From an uncultured Rikenella sp. (GTDB taxonomy: Bacteria; Bacteroidota; Bacteroidia; Bacteroidales; Rikenellaceae): a stretch of 8,190 nucleotides of DNA. Position numbers and translations under genes: made by a program. Below, piece after piece: positions 1 through 6,457 of this stretch. The DNA is taken from NCBI RefSeq assembly GCF_910579375.1, contig NZ_CAJTUJ010000081.1, positions 1 to 8,190 of the forward strand. Reading direction: 5' to 3'. Within the stretch, counting starts at the first letter, position 1; each line of letters opens with the position of its first letter. The notes beneath the pieces were generated by a model. That model was not told the DNA's origin and searched no databases. It saw nothing but the letters and a program-made list of their open reading frames with translations.

Positions 1-2244
1 CGCCCGGGACCGGGGATTGCGCCACCGCCAGGACGCCCGCCACACCTCCTCGCCGCCGCCAGCCGCACCACCCGTTACCGCGACCTCCGCCGGACGGTTC
101 AACACCGCCATCGTACTCACCACAATCTCCTTCGCCGCCAGACCGCTCAACAGACTTACCCCGATCTTCCAGTCGAAACCCAACGGCCGCATCGCCGGCT
201 CCACGGCATGCCCCAACCGCCCGATATAGGAGTGTTCGGCCTGCCATTCCGCCAGCTCCGACGGCGCAAGAGCCGCCTCCTGCTCCGCCGTCGGCCTCGG
301 ATAGTGTCCCAACGCCCAAATCAACACCGAAGCCACCAGAATCACCGTCCCCATCTTTCGCAAATACTGCGACCCCTTATTCCACATATGCCGCACGACA
401 CTGCGCGCCGTCGGAATCCGATACGGCGGCAACTCCATCACGAAAGGCGCCTCGGCCCGATGGAACAGCAACCGTTTGAGCACCACCGACGAAAGAACAG
501 CCACCCCGATCCCGATCACATAGATCGACATCAGCACCAGCCCCTGCCCCGTCGGGAAAAAAGCCGAAATCAGCAACACATAGACCGGCAACCGGGCCGA
601 ACACGACATAAACGGCAGAATCAGCATCGTCAGTATGCGATCTTTGCGACTCTCCAGAGTCCGCGTAGCCATAATCGCCGGCACGTTGCACCCGAACCCC
701 ATCAGAAGCGGGATGAACGACTTGCCGTGCAGCCCGATCCGGTGCATGAAACGATCCATCAGGAAAGCCGTCCGAGCCATATAGCCCGTATCCTCCATCA
801 GCGAGATGAAGAAGAAGAGAATCAGTATGTTGGGCAAAAAGACGATCACGCCCCCCACCCCGCCGATCACCCCGTCCACCAGCAACTCGCGCAGCGGCCC
901 CTCGGCCATCGCGCCGGAGACCCAGCCGCCGAGCCACTCCACCCCGCTCTCCATCCATCCGGCCGGAATGCCGCCCAGCGTAAACGTCGCCTCGAACATC
1001 AGCCACATCAGCAGAAAAAAGATCGGAAACCCCCAGAAACGGTGGGTCATAATGCGGTCGATCCGCGTCGCCTTCCGGTTTTTATCCCCCGTCCCGGGCA
1101 CGAAAGTCTCCTCCAGCGCCCCCGCGATAAAACCGTACCGCGCATCGGCCACCACCGTCTCGACCGAATCGTTGTAGAGTCGCTCCAAACGGGCCGTTTC
1201 CCGCTCGACCGCCTGACGAATCTCATCGAAATTGGCCACTCCGTCCAGCAGGGAAAGGGTCTCGCGATCGCCCTCCAACAGTTTGATAGCCAGGTAACGC
1301 GACGAATAGCGCGCCACGATGTCGCAATTCTGCCAAATCAGGCTCTGAAGCGCCCGAATGCTGCACTCGATCTCCTCGCCGTAGTGGACATGGATGTGAC
1401 GCACCATCGGCTCGTTGTCCTCGAAAACGGCGATGACGCGGTCGAACAGGGCGTCGATCCCCTCGCCTTTCGACGCCACGGTGGGCACGATCGGAATCCC
1501 GATCATCCGCCCCAAAGCCTCGTAATCGAACCGCGCTCCGCTCCGCTCCAGCTCGTCGTACATGTTCAGGGCGATCACCACCTTGAGGTTCATGTCGATC
1601 AGCTGGGTGGTCAGAAAGAGGTTGCGCTCCAGATTCGAAGCGTCGACGACGTTGATCACCACGTCGGGCATCTGCTCCAGGATGTGCCGCCGCACGTAGA
1701 GCTCTTCGGGGGTGTATTCGGTGATGGAGTAGGTTCCGGGCAGATCGGACAGGCGGAGCGTATACCCGGCCTGCCGGGCGGTCGCCTCTTTGGCTTCGAC
1801 GGTCACGCCGCTGTAGTTTCCGACGCGTTCGTGCGAGCCGCTGGCGAGATTGAAAAGCGAGGTTTTTCCGCAATTGGGATTGCCGACCAGGGCGACCTGG
1901 ATGGTTCGTCCGGCTTCGTGGAGGAAGCGGTTGGCGATCTCGTCGGTCTGCAAGATCTGAGCAAGGGCTGTCCCACCGGCGGAGGCGGTCGAGGCGTCGG
2001 GAGCGGTCGAGATTTCGATTCGCTCGGCTTCGCTGCGGCGCAGGGCGATATGATACCCCATGATCTCGTATTCGACGGGATCCATCAACGGGGCGTTCTT
2101 AATGACGGTCACCCGTTTGCCGCGCACGAAGCCCATCTCGGCGATGCGCTTGCGGAACGAGCCGTGACCGCGGACTTTGACGATGACGCCGCTCTCGGAG
2201 GTGGAGAGCTCCGACAGGGGGCGACAAATCGATTCGTTTTCCAT
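1..2244 (-). CDS. feoB: FeoAB ferrous iron transporter (FeoA-FeoB fusion), 3' end beyond window
   Basis: Inner-membrane Fe(II) importer. The minus frame from the ATG at 2244 stays open to base 1: 748 codons and no stop, so the C-terminus is missing. Residues 1-79 form a FeoA-like SH3 domain (FRKRIAEMGFVRGK, then NAPLMDPVEYEIMGY). The G domain follows: G1 GNPNCGKT at 121-128, G3 DLPG from 167, G4 NMYD at 227-230, G5-like SKGEG near 258. A helical linker leads to the membrane part, starting near 399 (THRFWGFPIFFLL). The first Gate motif has GCNVP with Cys519; KEIVVST starts at 705. The second Gate motif should lie off the left edge. The FeoA-FeoB fusion is the usual Bacteroidota form. The last 40 or so residues visible (Gly-rich, then WRASWRWRNPRSRA) are a poorly conserved loop, so a frame error there cannot be excluded. 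No Shine-Dalgarno is visible. It follows the tRNA-Gly terminator, so it is probably its own transcription unit. Confidence 0.96.
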   Translation of the reverse strand, partial: MENESICRPLSELSTSESGVIVKVRGHGSFRKRIAEMGFVRGKRVTVIKNAPLMDPVEYEIMGYHIALRRSEAERIEISTAPDASTASAGGTALAQILQTDEIANRFLHEAGRTIQVALVGNPNCGKTSLFNLASGSHERVGNYSGVTVEAKEATARQAGYTLRLSDLPGTYSITEYTPEELYVRRHILEQMPDVVINVVDASNLERNLFLTTQLIDMNLKVVIALNMYDELERSGARFDYEALGRMIGIPIVPTVASKGEGIDALFDRVIAVFEDNEPMVRHIHVHYGEEIECSIRALQSLIWQNCDIVARYSSRYLAIKLLEGDRETLSLLDGVANFDEIRQAVERETARLERLYNDSVETVVADARYGFIAGALEETFVPGTGDKNRKATRIDRIMTHRFWGFPIFFLLMWLMFEATFTLGGIPAGWMESGVEWLGGWVSGAMAEGPLRELLVDGVIGGVGGVIVFLPNILILFFFISLMEDTGYMARTAFLMDRFMHRIGLHGKSFIPLLMGFGCNVPAIMATRTLESRKDRILTMLILPFMSCSARLPVYVLLISAFFPTGQGLVLMSIYVIGIGVAVLSSVVLKRLLFHRAEAPFVMELPPYRIPTARSVVRHMWNKGSQYLRKMGTVILVASVLIWALGHYPRPTAEQEAALAPSELAEWQAEHSYIGRLGHAVEPAMRPLGFDWKIGVSLLSGLAAKEIVVSTMAVLNRPAEVAVTGGAAGGGEEVWRASWRWRNPRSRA

Positions 2245-2263
2245 ATGGGTCGATAGCGAGGAG

Positions 2264-2304
2264 CAAAGATAACGATTTCCTCTCCTCTTCGGGATACAAA
2301 TTTA
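2264..2304 (-). promoter_or_regulatory. Possible feoAB promoter boxes
   Basis: On the minus strand two sequences fit the Bacteroidota -7 box TAnnTTTG: TATCTTTG (2271 to 2264) and TAAATTTG (2304 to 2297). The first is the same octamer used in the tRNA-Gly promoter of this window and would give a very short leader before the feoAB ATG. Neither has a TTTG -33 box at 19-21 nt; the nearest TTTG is 25 nt upstream of the first. The box is seen; promoter function is inferred. No clear Fur-type palindrome is visible. Confidence 0.35.
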
Positions 2305-2326
2305 GGGGATGCGCGGCTGGGTATAG

Positions 2327-2384
2327 ATCCCTTTTTCTGGGGAGATCGGGAGTTAAACATCCCTCTTTCGGGGGATTCGGGGAG
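2327..2384. repeat. Two-copy direct repeat in the feoAB leader, period 32 bp
   Basis: Copy A (2327-2352) and copy B (2359-2384) share the pattern ATCCCT-T/C-TTT, then a G-run, then GAT-CGGG-AG, offset by 32 bp with a few substitutions and one-base indels. Each has a short C-run opposed to a G-run, so each could form a weak hairpin. It lies between feoAB and the tRNA-Gly terminator, where an operator could sit, but nothing identifies a regulator. Confidence 0.5.
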
Positions 2385-2452
2385 AGGTAGTCGGGTTTTC
2401 CTTCAGCCGGGAAAGCGCATGACCGCCTCGGCACTTTTTTCCGCGCGGATAC

Positions 2453-2492
2453 AAAAAAGAGAGGCAGATGCTTTTATCGCATCTGTCTCTCT
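2453..2492 (-). terminator. Rho-independent terminator of tRNA-Gly
   Basis: Read on the minus strand: arm AGAGAGACAGATGC, 7-nt loop GATAAAA, arm GCATCTGCCTCTCT, then six T. The stem is 14 positions with one mismatch. It starts 4 nt past the tRNA discriminator base, so it ends the tRNA-Gly transcript and insulates feoAB. Confidence 0.92.
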
Positions 2493-2496
2493 CCGG

Positions 2497-2569
2497 AGCG
2501 GAAGACGAGGTTCGAACTCGCGACCCTCAGCTTGGGAAGCTGATGCTCTACCAACTGAGCTACTTCCGC
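2497..2569 (-). tRNA. tRNA-Gly (anticodon CCC)
   Basis: A 73-nt cloverleaf. The acceptor is GCGGAAG with CTTCCGC, the D arm is GCTC-AGTTGGTA-GAGC, and the anticodon stem TCAGC/GCTGA closes the loop TTCCCAA, giving anticodon CCC. The T arm has the loop TTCGAAC, and the discriminator is T. CCA is not encoded; CC-GG follows. The anticodon was read by placing the 7-nt loop by hand. It reads GGG glycine codons. Confidence 0.97.
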
Positions 2570-2586
2570 TTATTTTTTCAACGCTG

Positions 2587-2617
2587 CAAAGATAACGTTT
2601 TTCCGGTTACGAACAAA
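2587..2617 (-). promoter_or_regulatory. Promoter of tRNA-Gly, Bacteroidota sigma type
   Basis: On the minus strand TTTG (2617-2614), exactly 19 nt, then TATCTTTG (2594-2587). This matches the Bacteroidota primary-sigma consensus TTTG-N19-TAnnTTTG at every specified base. The -7 box ends 17 nt before the mature tRNA 5' end, leaving room for a start site and short leader. Confidence 0.8.
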
Positions 2618-2667
2618 TCTTCCGGAGATTTTATCATTTGCTTTCTTTTGCCGATGTTAGACGGAGA

Positions 2668-2800
2668 GGATGACGTCGTTTTTAATACGTGACCTCTTTC
2701 ATTTTGCGGAGAGGATTACGTCGCTGGTGCGCCGTGATCATTGCCTCCGTTTACCCCTGAGATGGATTACGTCACTGGCGTGCCGTGATCCATTGCCTCC
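2668..2800. repeat. Three decayed tandem hairpin repeats
   Basis: Three units begin with GGATKACGTC at 2668, 2713 and 2764 (spacings 45 and 51 bp). Units 2 and 3 continue in parallel through CTGG-GCG, GCCGTGATC and ATTGCCTCC. Unit 3 folds as GGATTACG (2764-2771), a 12-nt loop, and CGTGATCC (2784-2791), eight pairs with one G-T. Unit 2 keeps seven of these pairs with the same loop length. Unit 1 keeps only the outer parts and has a T-rich centre. No ORF of substance runs through it. The layout resembles dispersed REP-like hairpins of bacteria; the resemblance is my inference. Confidence 0.65.
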
Positions 2801-2875
2801 CGGCGGGACCCCTACAATAAAACTCTATCGCCGGCAACCTCATGAACTGCGTTCATTTTTGGTTTTCCGCCAGCC

Positions 2876-2903
2876 CTCGCCTTGCAAGCGAGCTTGCGGC
2901 GAG
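2876..2903. repeat. GC-rich hairpin downstream of tRNA-Tyr
   Basis: CTCGCC with GGCGAG forms the outer stem and GCAAGC with GCTTGC the inner stem around a very short loop, with a two-base bulge. No T-run follows on either strand, so it is not a standard intrinsic terminator. It lies about 60 nt past the 3' end of tRNA-Tyr and could act in 3' processing or Rho-type termination, or be another repeat. The rest of 2801-2961 shows nothing else. Confidence 0.5.
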
Positions 2904-2961
2904 ACTGTCTGCAAACCAGAGCCTGACGGCTGAACGGTTCGCCGGATGATAAACTTTTTTG

Positions 2962-3043
2962 TGGGCGGAGATGGATTCGAACCACCGAAGTCGAAGACAG
3001 CAGATTTACAGTCTGCCCCATTTGGCCACTCTGGTATCCGCCC
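2962..3043 (-). tRNA. tRNA-Tyr (anticodon GUA)
   Basis: An 82-nt class II tRNA. The acceptor is GGGCGGA with TCCGCCC, the anticodon stem GCAGA/TCTGC closes the loop CTGTAAA, giving GTA. The variable arm is 13 nt, as expected for tyrosine. The T arm is GGTGG-TTCGAAT-CCATC and the discriminator is A. CCA is not encoded. No promoter of the quality seen for tRNA-Gly is present: the best upstream candidate on the minus strand is CACCTTTG near 3125-3118. It may instead be read from the ftsZ side. Confidence 0.96.
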
Positions 3044-3052
3044 GAAAGGAAG

Positions 3053-3112
3053 TCGTTCATCGAACGACGATCGGCATTGCATTCAAAGAGAAAAGCCCTC
3101 TTCTGCCGAATG
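3053..3112. repeat. Two inverted repeats between ftsZ and tRNA-Tyr
   Basis: First, TCGTTC-ATC-GAACGA at 3053-3067 is a perfect 6-bp stem with a 3-nt loop. Second, CATTC (3080-3084) pairs with GAATG (3108-3112), and inside it AAGAG pairs with CTCTT, giving a two-part hairpin. Neither ends in a T-run on the minus strand. They may be tRNA leader processing structures; function unknown. Confidence 0.45.
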
Positions 3113-3138
3113 CGGTGCAAAGGTGTGCAAAATTTCCG

Positions 3139-3165
3139 GATTTTCCAACACCGTGTCCGAAAATC
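3139..3165 (-). terminator. Weak terminator-like inverted repeat at the ftsZ stop
   Basis: On the minus strand GATTTTC and GAAAATC are 7-bp arms around a 13-nt interior that has its own short ACAC/GTGT pairing. The arm overlaps the ftsZ TGA stop. Only a weak TTTT follows a few bases later, so termination is uncertain. Confidence 0.35.
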
Positions 3166-4831
3166 AATCGAACAAATGGTGTCCCCCATCCGCAGCCCCT
3201 CCGCCGCGCGAATGAGAACCGCCCGAACCGCCCTCGTTTTTCAACGTCTCACGCGACACCTTCCCCCCCGCCGGAGCCCCCCCGGCGTAAATCTTCATCC
3301 GACGACGAATGTAGGCGGGAATATTTTCGATCTGTTCCTCTGTCAATGCGGTGATATCGTCATCGTCCGCCCGCTGCGGTTCCGGAGCAACAGGCTCCAC
3401 CACGGTCTCCACGGCCTGCACCACCTGAACCGGAGGGGTAACCTCAACCACCGGCACAGGCGCAGGCACCGGCACAGGCTCTACCGCTGCAATCGGCGTT
3501 TCCGTCATCGGCGTGTCGACTACCGGTTGCCGCTCTTCGGCCACCATTTCGCGCTCCCGCTCTGCGATCGACACCGAAGGACGGTCATAAGCGGTATGGC
3601 TCGCCGCGAACTGCGGTTCGCTCCGGTCATGGGTCACGACGGAAAAATCGTCTCCCTCGTCTCCCGATCCCGCCTTGGCTTTCTTGTCTGCCCGCCCGGA
3701 AAAACCGGCACCGCCCTCCTGATCGATCAGCGAGATGGTCTCCCGCTTGGGCCCTTCGTTCTGTCCGGCCAAAGGCCGACCCGTCCCCATACCGTTCCGA
3801 CGGGCGTTCGGATCACGCCCGACGACTTCGGCATACCGTTCGCGAATGGCCGGAATACTGTCGATGTCGAACCCGGTGGCGATCACGGTGATCCGGATGT
3901 CGTCGCCCAAAGATTCATCGGTGCCGGCCCCCCAGATCAGGTCGGTGGAGTTGTCGTTCCCCGTCCGCTCCTGCATGAACTGGGTAATCTGATAGGTCTC
4001 GGTCAAGGTGACCTCTTTGTTGCCGGAGGTGATATTCAGGAGGACGTTCTTGGCGCCCGAAATATCTTTGTGGTTGAGCAAGGGCGAGCTCATAGCCGCT
4101 TCGGCCACCTCTCTGGCACGATTTTCGCCGCTCCCGCGCGCAGAGCCCATCAAGGCGATGCCGCTGTCTTTCATGACGGTCTGCACGTCGGCAAAGTCGA
4201 CGTTGACGCGATATTCCTGGGTGATAATTTCGGCGATACTCTTCGCTGCGGTAGCCAGAATATCGTCCGCTTTGCCGAAAGCCTCGGATAAGGTGAGTTC
4301 GCCGTAAATTTCATGGATATTCTCGTTGTTCACCACGAGCAACGAGTCTACATTGTGTCTGATCTCTTCGATCCCGTCGATCGCCTGCAAAATCCGGCGC
4401 CGTCCTTCGGTCTTAAAGGGAATGGTGACGATGGCGACGGTCAATATCCCCATCTCCTTCGCCGCCTTGGCAATCACCGGCGCAGCGCCTGTCCCTGTCC
4501 CGCCGCCCATCCCGGCGGTGACGAAGACCATCTTGATGTTCTTCTCGCGAAAGACTTCCCGAATCTCTTCGATGCTCTCTTCGGCAGCAGCGCGTCCGCG
4601 TTCGGGCTTATTCCCCGCCCCCAGCCCCTCGGTGAGGGTCTCTCCGAGCCGAATCTGGGTAGGAATCGGGCTCCGTCCCAAGGCCTGCCGGTCGGTGTTG
4701 CAGACCATGAACGAGACGTCCGTAATCCCGAGTTTGTACATGTGGTTCACGGCATTGCTCCCCCCGCCGCCAACCCCCACGACCATGATAATGGACGAGC
4801 TGACCGGTTCTATATCTACGAATTCAACCAT
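3164..4831 (-). CDS. ftsZ: Cell division GTPase FtsZ
   Basis: Tubulin homologue of 555 aa that polymerises at midcell to form the division ring. The GTPase domain has GVGGGGSN at 19-26, the tubulin signature GGGTGTG at 109-115, and the synergy loop NVDFADVQTVM at 210-220 with the catalytic acidic residues in place (D212, D215). After the globular core comes a disordered linker with a Pro/Val-rich stretch at about 450-486. The conserved C-terminal peptide is NIPAYIRRRMK at 503-513, the expected FtsA-binding site. A Gly/Ser-rich tail of about 40 residues follows and ends HHLFD; a tail beyond this peptide is known in Bacteroidota. The start is the ATG at 4831, 26 nt after the ftsA stop. An in-frame TTG at 4861 overlaps that stop but would add ten residues unlike FtsZ. 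Third gene of ftsQ-ftsA-ftsZ. Confidence 0.98.
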   Translation of the reverse strand: MVEFVDIEPVSSSIIMVVGVGGGGSNAVNHMYKLGITDVSFMVCNTDRQALGRSPIPTQIRLGETLTEGLGAGNKPERGRAAAEESIEEIREVFREKNIKMVFVTAGMGGGTGTGAAPVIAKAAKEMGILTVAIVTIPFKTEGRRRILQAIDGIEEIRHNVDSLLVVNNENIHEIYGELTLSEAFGKADDILATAAKSIAEIITQEYRVNVDFADVQTVMKDSGIALMGSARGSGENRAREVAEAAMSSPLLNHKDISGAKNVLLNITSGNKEVTLTETYQITQFMQERTGNDNSTDLIWGAGTDESLGDDIRITVIATGFDIDSIPAIRERYAEVVGRDPNARRNGMGTGRPLAGQNEGPKRETISLIDQEGGAGFSGRADKKAKAGSGDEGDDFSVVTHDRSEPQFAASHTAYDRPSVSIAEREREMVAEERQPVVDTPMTETPIAAVEPVPVPAPVPVVEVTPPVQVVQAVETVVEPVAPEPQRADDDDITALTEEQIENIPAYIRRRMKIYAGGAPAGGKVSRETLKNEGGSGGSHSRGGGAADGGHHLFD

Positions 4832-4857
4832 TTTGCCTGCTGGTGATAAAATCGGTA

Positions 4858-6396
4858 TCAATAACTGTCGTCGTCGACCTCTTCGTCAGTGAACATTCCG
4901 CCGAACCAACGTTTCACGCGTTCGGAGAGTTTAGGTCTCCGGAGGCGCAACTCCTCTTCCGGATAGTCGTCCAGATACTCCTCGTCGCCGTCCATCCCGT
5001 ACGAATCCGGTTCATATCCCCTTTCCTGCTGCCCCCCCTCATAGGAGTCGGCCTCAGGCGTATAAGAAGAATCATATCCTCCCCCCGCAACAGCCGTATT
5101 CCCCGAAGCCATCGCCCGCCCGTTCTGTTGTCCGGCCGGCGTATGGTAGTAGTCCTCGTCTCCCGCCGCAGCTCCCGCGTTTTGAGGCTCTCCCGCCGCC
5201 TGCGCCGGTTCGGCGGCATCGATCTCGGTATAGTTTCCTTTCCGCACGGCATCGAGCACGATCCCGGTCAAAGTGGAGTATTTCGGCGCCGAAACGAGTT
5301 CCACCGAATCCGCCGCCACGTAGGTAACCGGCTGAGCAATGCGCACATCCATTCCGGTGTGCATTTTGAAGAGGAGGTCGAGGTTTTTCAAATTGGCTCC
5401 CCCGCCGGTCAGCACGATCCCTGCCCCCAACCGTCCCTTGAATCCGCACCGTTCGATCTCGATCTTCACGTAGTCGATGATGTCGTACATCCGGGCTTCG
5501 ATAATCCCGGCCAGGGTCTTCACGGCGATCTCTTTCGGCGCCTGCCCGTTGACGCTGGGGATATTGATGTACTTGTCGCCCGGCGTCCGCTCGGCCACGG
5601 CCTCGCCGAACGAGGTCTTGAGTTTTTCGACGTACCGTTCCAAAATCCCGTAGGCGCGAATATCTTTGTTGATGATATTCCCGCCGATCGGAATCACGGC
5701 CAGATGCCGGATCACTTTGTCATAATACACGCAGATATCGGTCGTCCCCCCGCCGATATCCACCACGGCCACTCCGAGTTCCTTTTCGTCGTCGCTCAGC
5801 ACGGCTTCGGCCGAAGCGAGCGGCTGCAAGACAATCCCGGCCAAATTGAGCCCCACGCGTTGAAAGCACCGTCTGATCCGTTCGATAGCGGTCTCTTCGC
5901 CGATAATGACGTTGAACTTGGCCTCCAGCTTGCGCCCCTCCATCCCCACGGGTTCGCTGATGTCGTCTTCGCCGTCCAGAATATACGACTGGGGCAGAAT
6001 GCTGATGATGGTTTTCCCCGCCGGCAAAGATGCGTTGCGCTGGTCTTCGATGAGCCGTTCGACGTCCGTGCGCCTTACTTCGGTCACTCCGGCGTCGGTC
6101 ATGTTCTGCACGGTAACGTATCCCTGTGTCCGATTGCACTGGATATGCTGCCCCGAAACACCCACATAGGCTTCGCGCACGATAATCCCAAGTTCCTGTT
6201 CGAGCCGGTTTTTCACCTCTCTCAGCACTTGCGAAGCCTGCTCTATATTTTTCAGATCGCCTTTCATCACGCCGTTGGAGGCGACCTCCTTGAGCGCGAC
6301 GATTTCGATCTTGTTTTTTTCCGCTTTGCGTCCGACGGCCATCACCACTTTCGTGGTGCCCAGATCGACCGCTGCAACGTATTCGTTATTATCCAT
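4858..6396 (-). CDS. ftsA: Cell division protein FtsA, membrane tether of FtsZ
   Basis: Actin-like ATPase of 512 aa that binds the FtsZ C-terminal peptide and anchors the ring to the inner face of the membrane. Phosphate-1 motif DLGTTKV is at 11-17, phosphate-2 motif VDIGGGTTD at 212-220, and the adenosine motif LTGGGANL at 329-336. The 1C (SHS2) domain sits between the first two, around 80-170. Residues about 391-486 form a low-complexity linker rich in Gly, Asp, Glu, Gln and Tyr, with DSY repeated. Near the end SERVKRWFGGMF (491-502) is an amphipathic helix that fits the membrane-targeting sequence. An acidic tail DEEVDDDSY closes the protein. It is about 90 residues longer than E. coli FtsA (420 aa), mostly because of the linker. 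The ATG at 6396 gives the standard N-terminus. The ftsQ stop is 61 nt upstream and ftsZ begins 26 nt downstream. Confidence 0.98.
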   Translation of the reverse strand: MDNNEYVAAVDLGTTKVVMAVGRKAEKNKIEIVALKEVASNGVMKGDLKNIEQASQVLREVKNRLEQELGIIVREAYVGVSGQHIQCNRTQGYVTVQNMTDAGVTEVRRTDVERLIEDQRNASLPAGKTIISILPQSYILDGEDDISEPVGMEGRKLEAKFNVIIGEETAIERIRRCFQRVGLNLAGIVLQPLASAEAVLSDDEKELGVAVVDIGGGTTDICVYYDKVIRHLAVIPIGGNIINKDIRAYGILERYVEKLKTSFGEAVAERTPGDKYINIPSVNGQAPKEIAVKTLAGIIEARMYDIIDYVKIEIERCGFKGRLGAGIVLTGGGANLKNLDLLFKMHTGMDVRIAQPVTYVAADSVELVSAPKYSTLTGIVLDAVRKGNYTEIDAAEPAQAAGEPQNAGAAAGDEDYYHTPAGQQNGRAMASGNTAVAGGGYDSSYTPEADSYEGGQQERGYEPDSYGMDGDEEYLDDYPEEELRLRRPKLSERVKRWFGGMFTDEEVDDDSY

Positions 6397-6457
6397 ATAT
6401 CTCGTGTGTGCTCTTCGTTCGTTCGGTATGCGCTCTCCTGCGGCGAAAGCCGGCGGC

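Noticed and set aside
208..2256. Long plus-strand open frame of 682 codons
   Set aside because: It is antisense to feoAB; its product is Arg/His/Pro-rich with no recognisable domain, while the minus frame has full FeoA and FeoB motifs.
2468..2692. Small plus-strand ORF (EDEVRTRDPQLGKLMLYQLSYFRL)
   Set aside because: This peptide is the antisense translation of the tRNA-Gly gene, a well-known annotation artefact.
2842..2865. ATGAAC-TGC-GTTCAT followed by TTTTT as a plus-strand terminator
   Set aside because: The stem is only six pairs and no plus-strand gene lies upstream; probably chance.
2946..3215. Small plus-strand ORF (GFEPPKSKTADLQSAPFGHSGIRP)
   Set aside because: Antisense translation of tRNA-Tyr, not a protein gene.
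3077..4291. Plus-strand open frame of 404 codons over ftsZ
   Set aside because: Antisense shadow of ftsZ, which has all its GTPase motifs on the other strand.
4832..4861. Upstream TTG start for ftsZ overlapping the ftsA stop
   Set aside because: The added IPILSPAGK residues do not look like an FtsZ N-terminus, and an ATG at 4831 gives a normal one.
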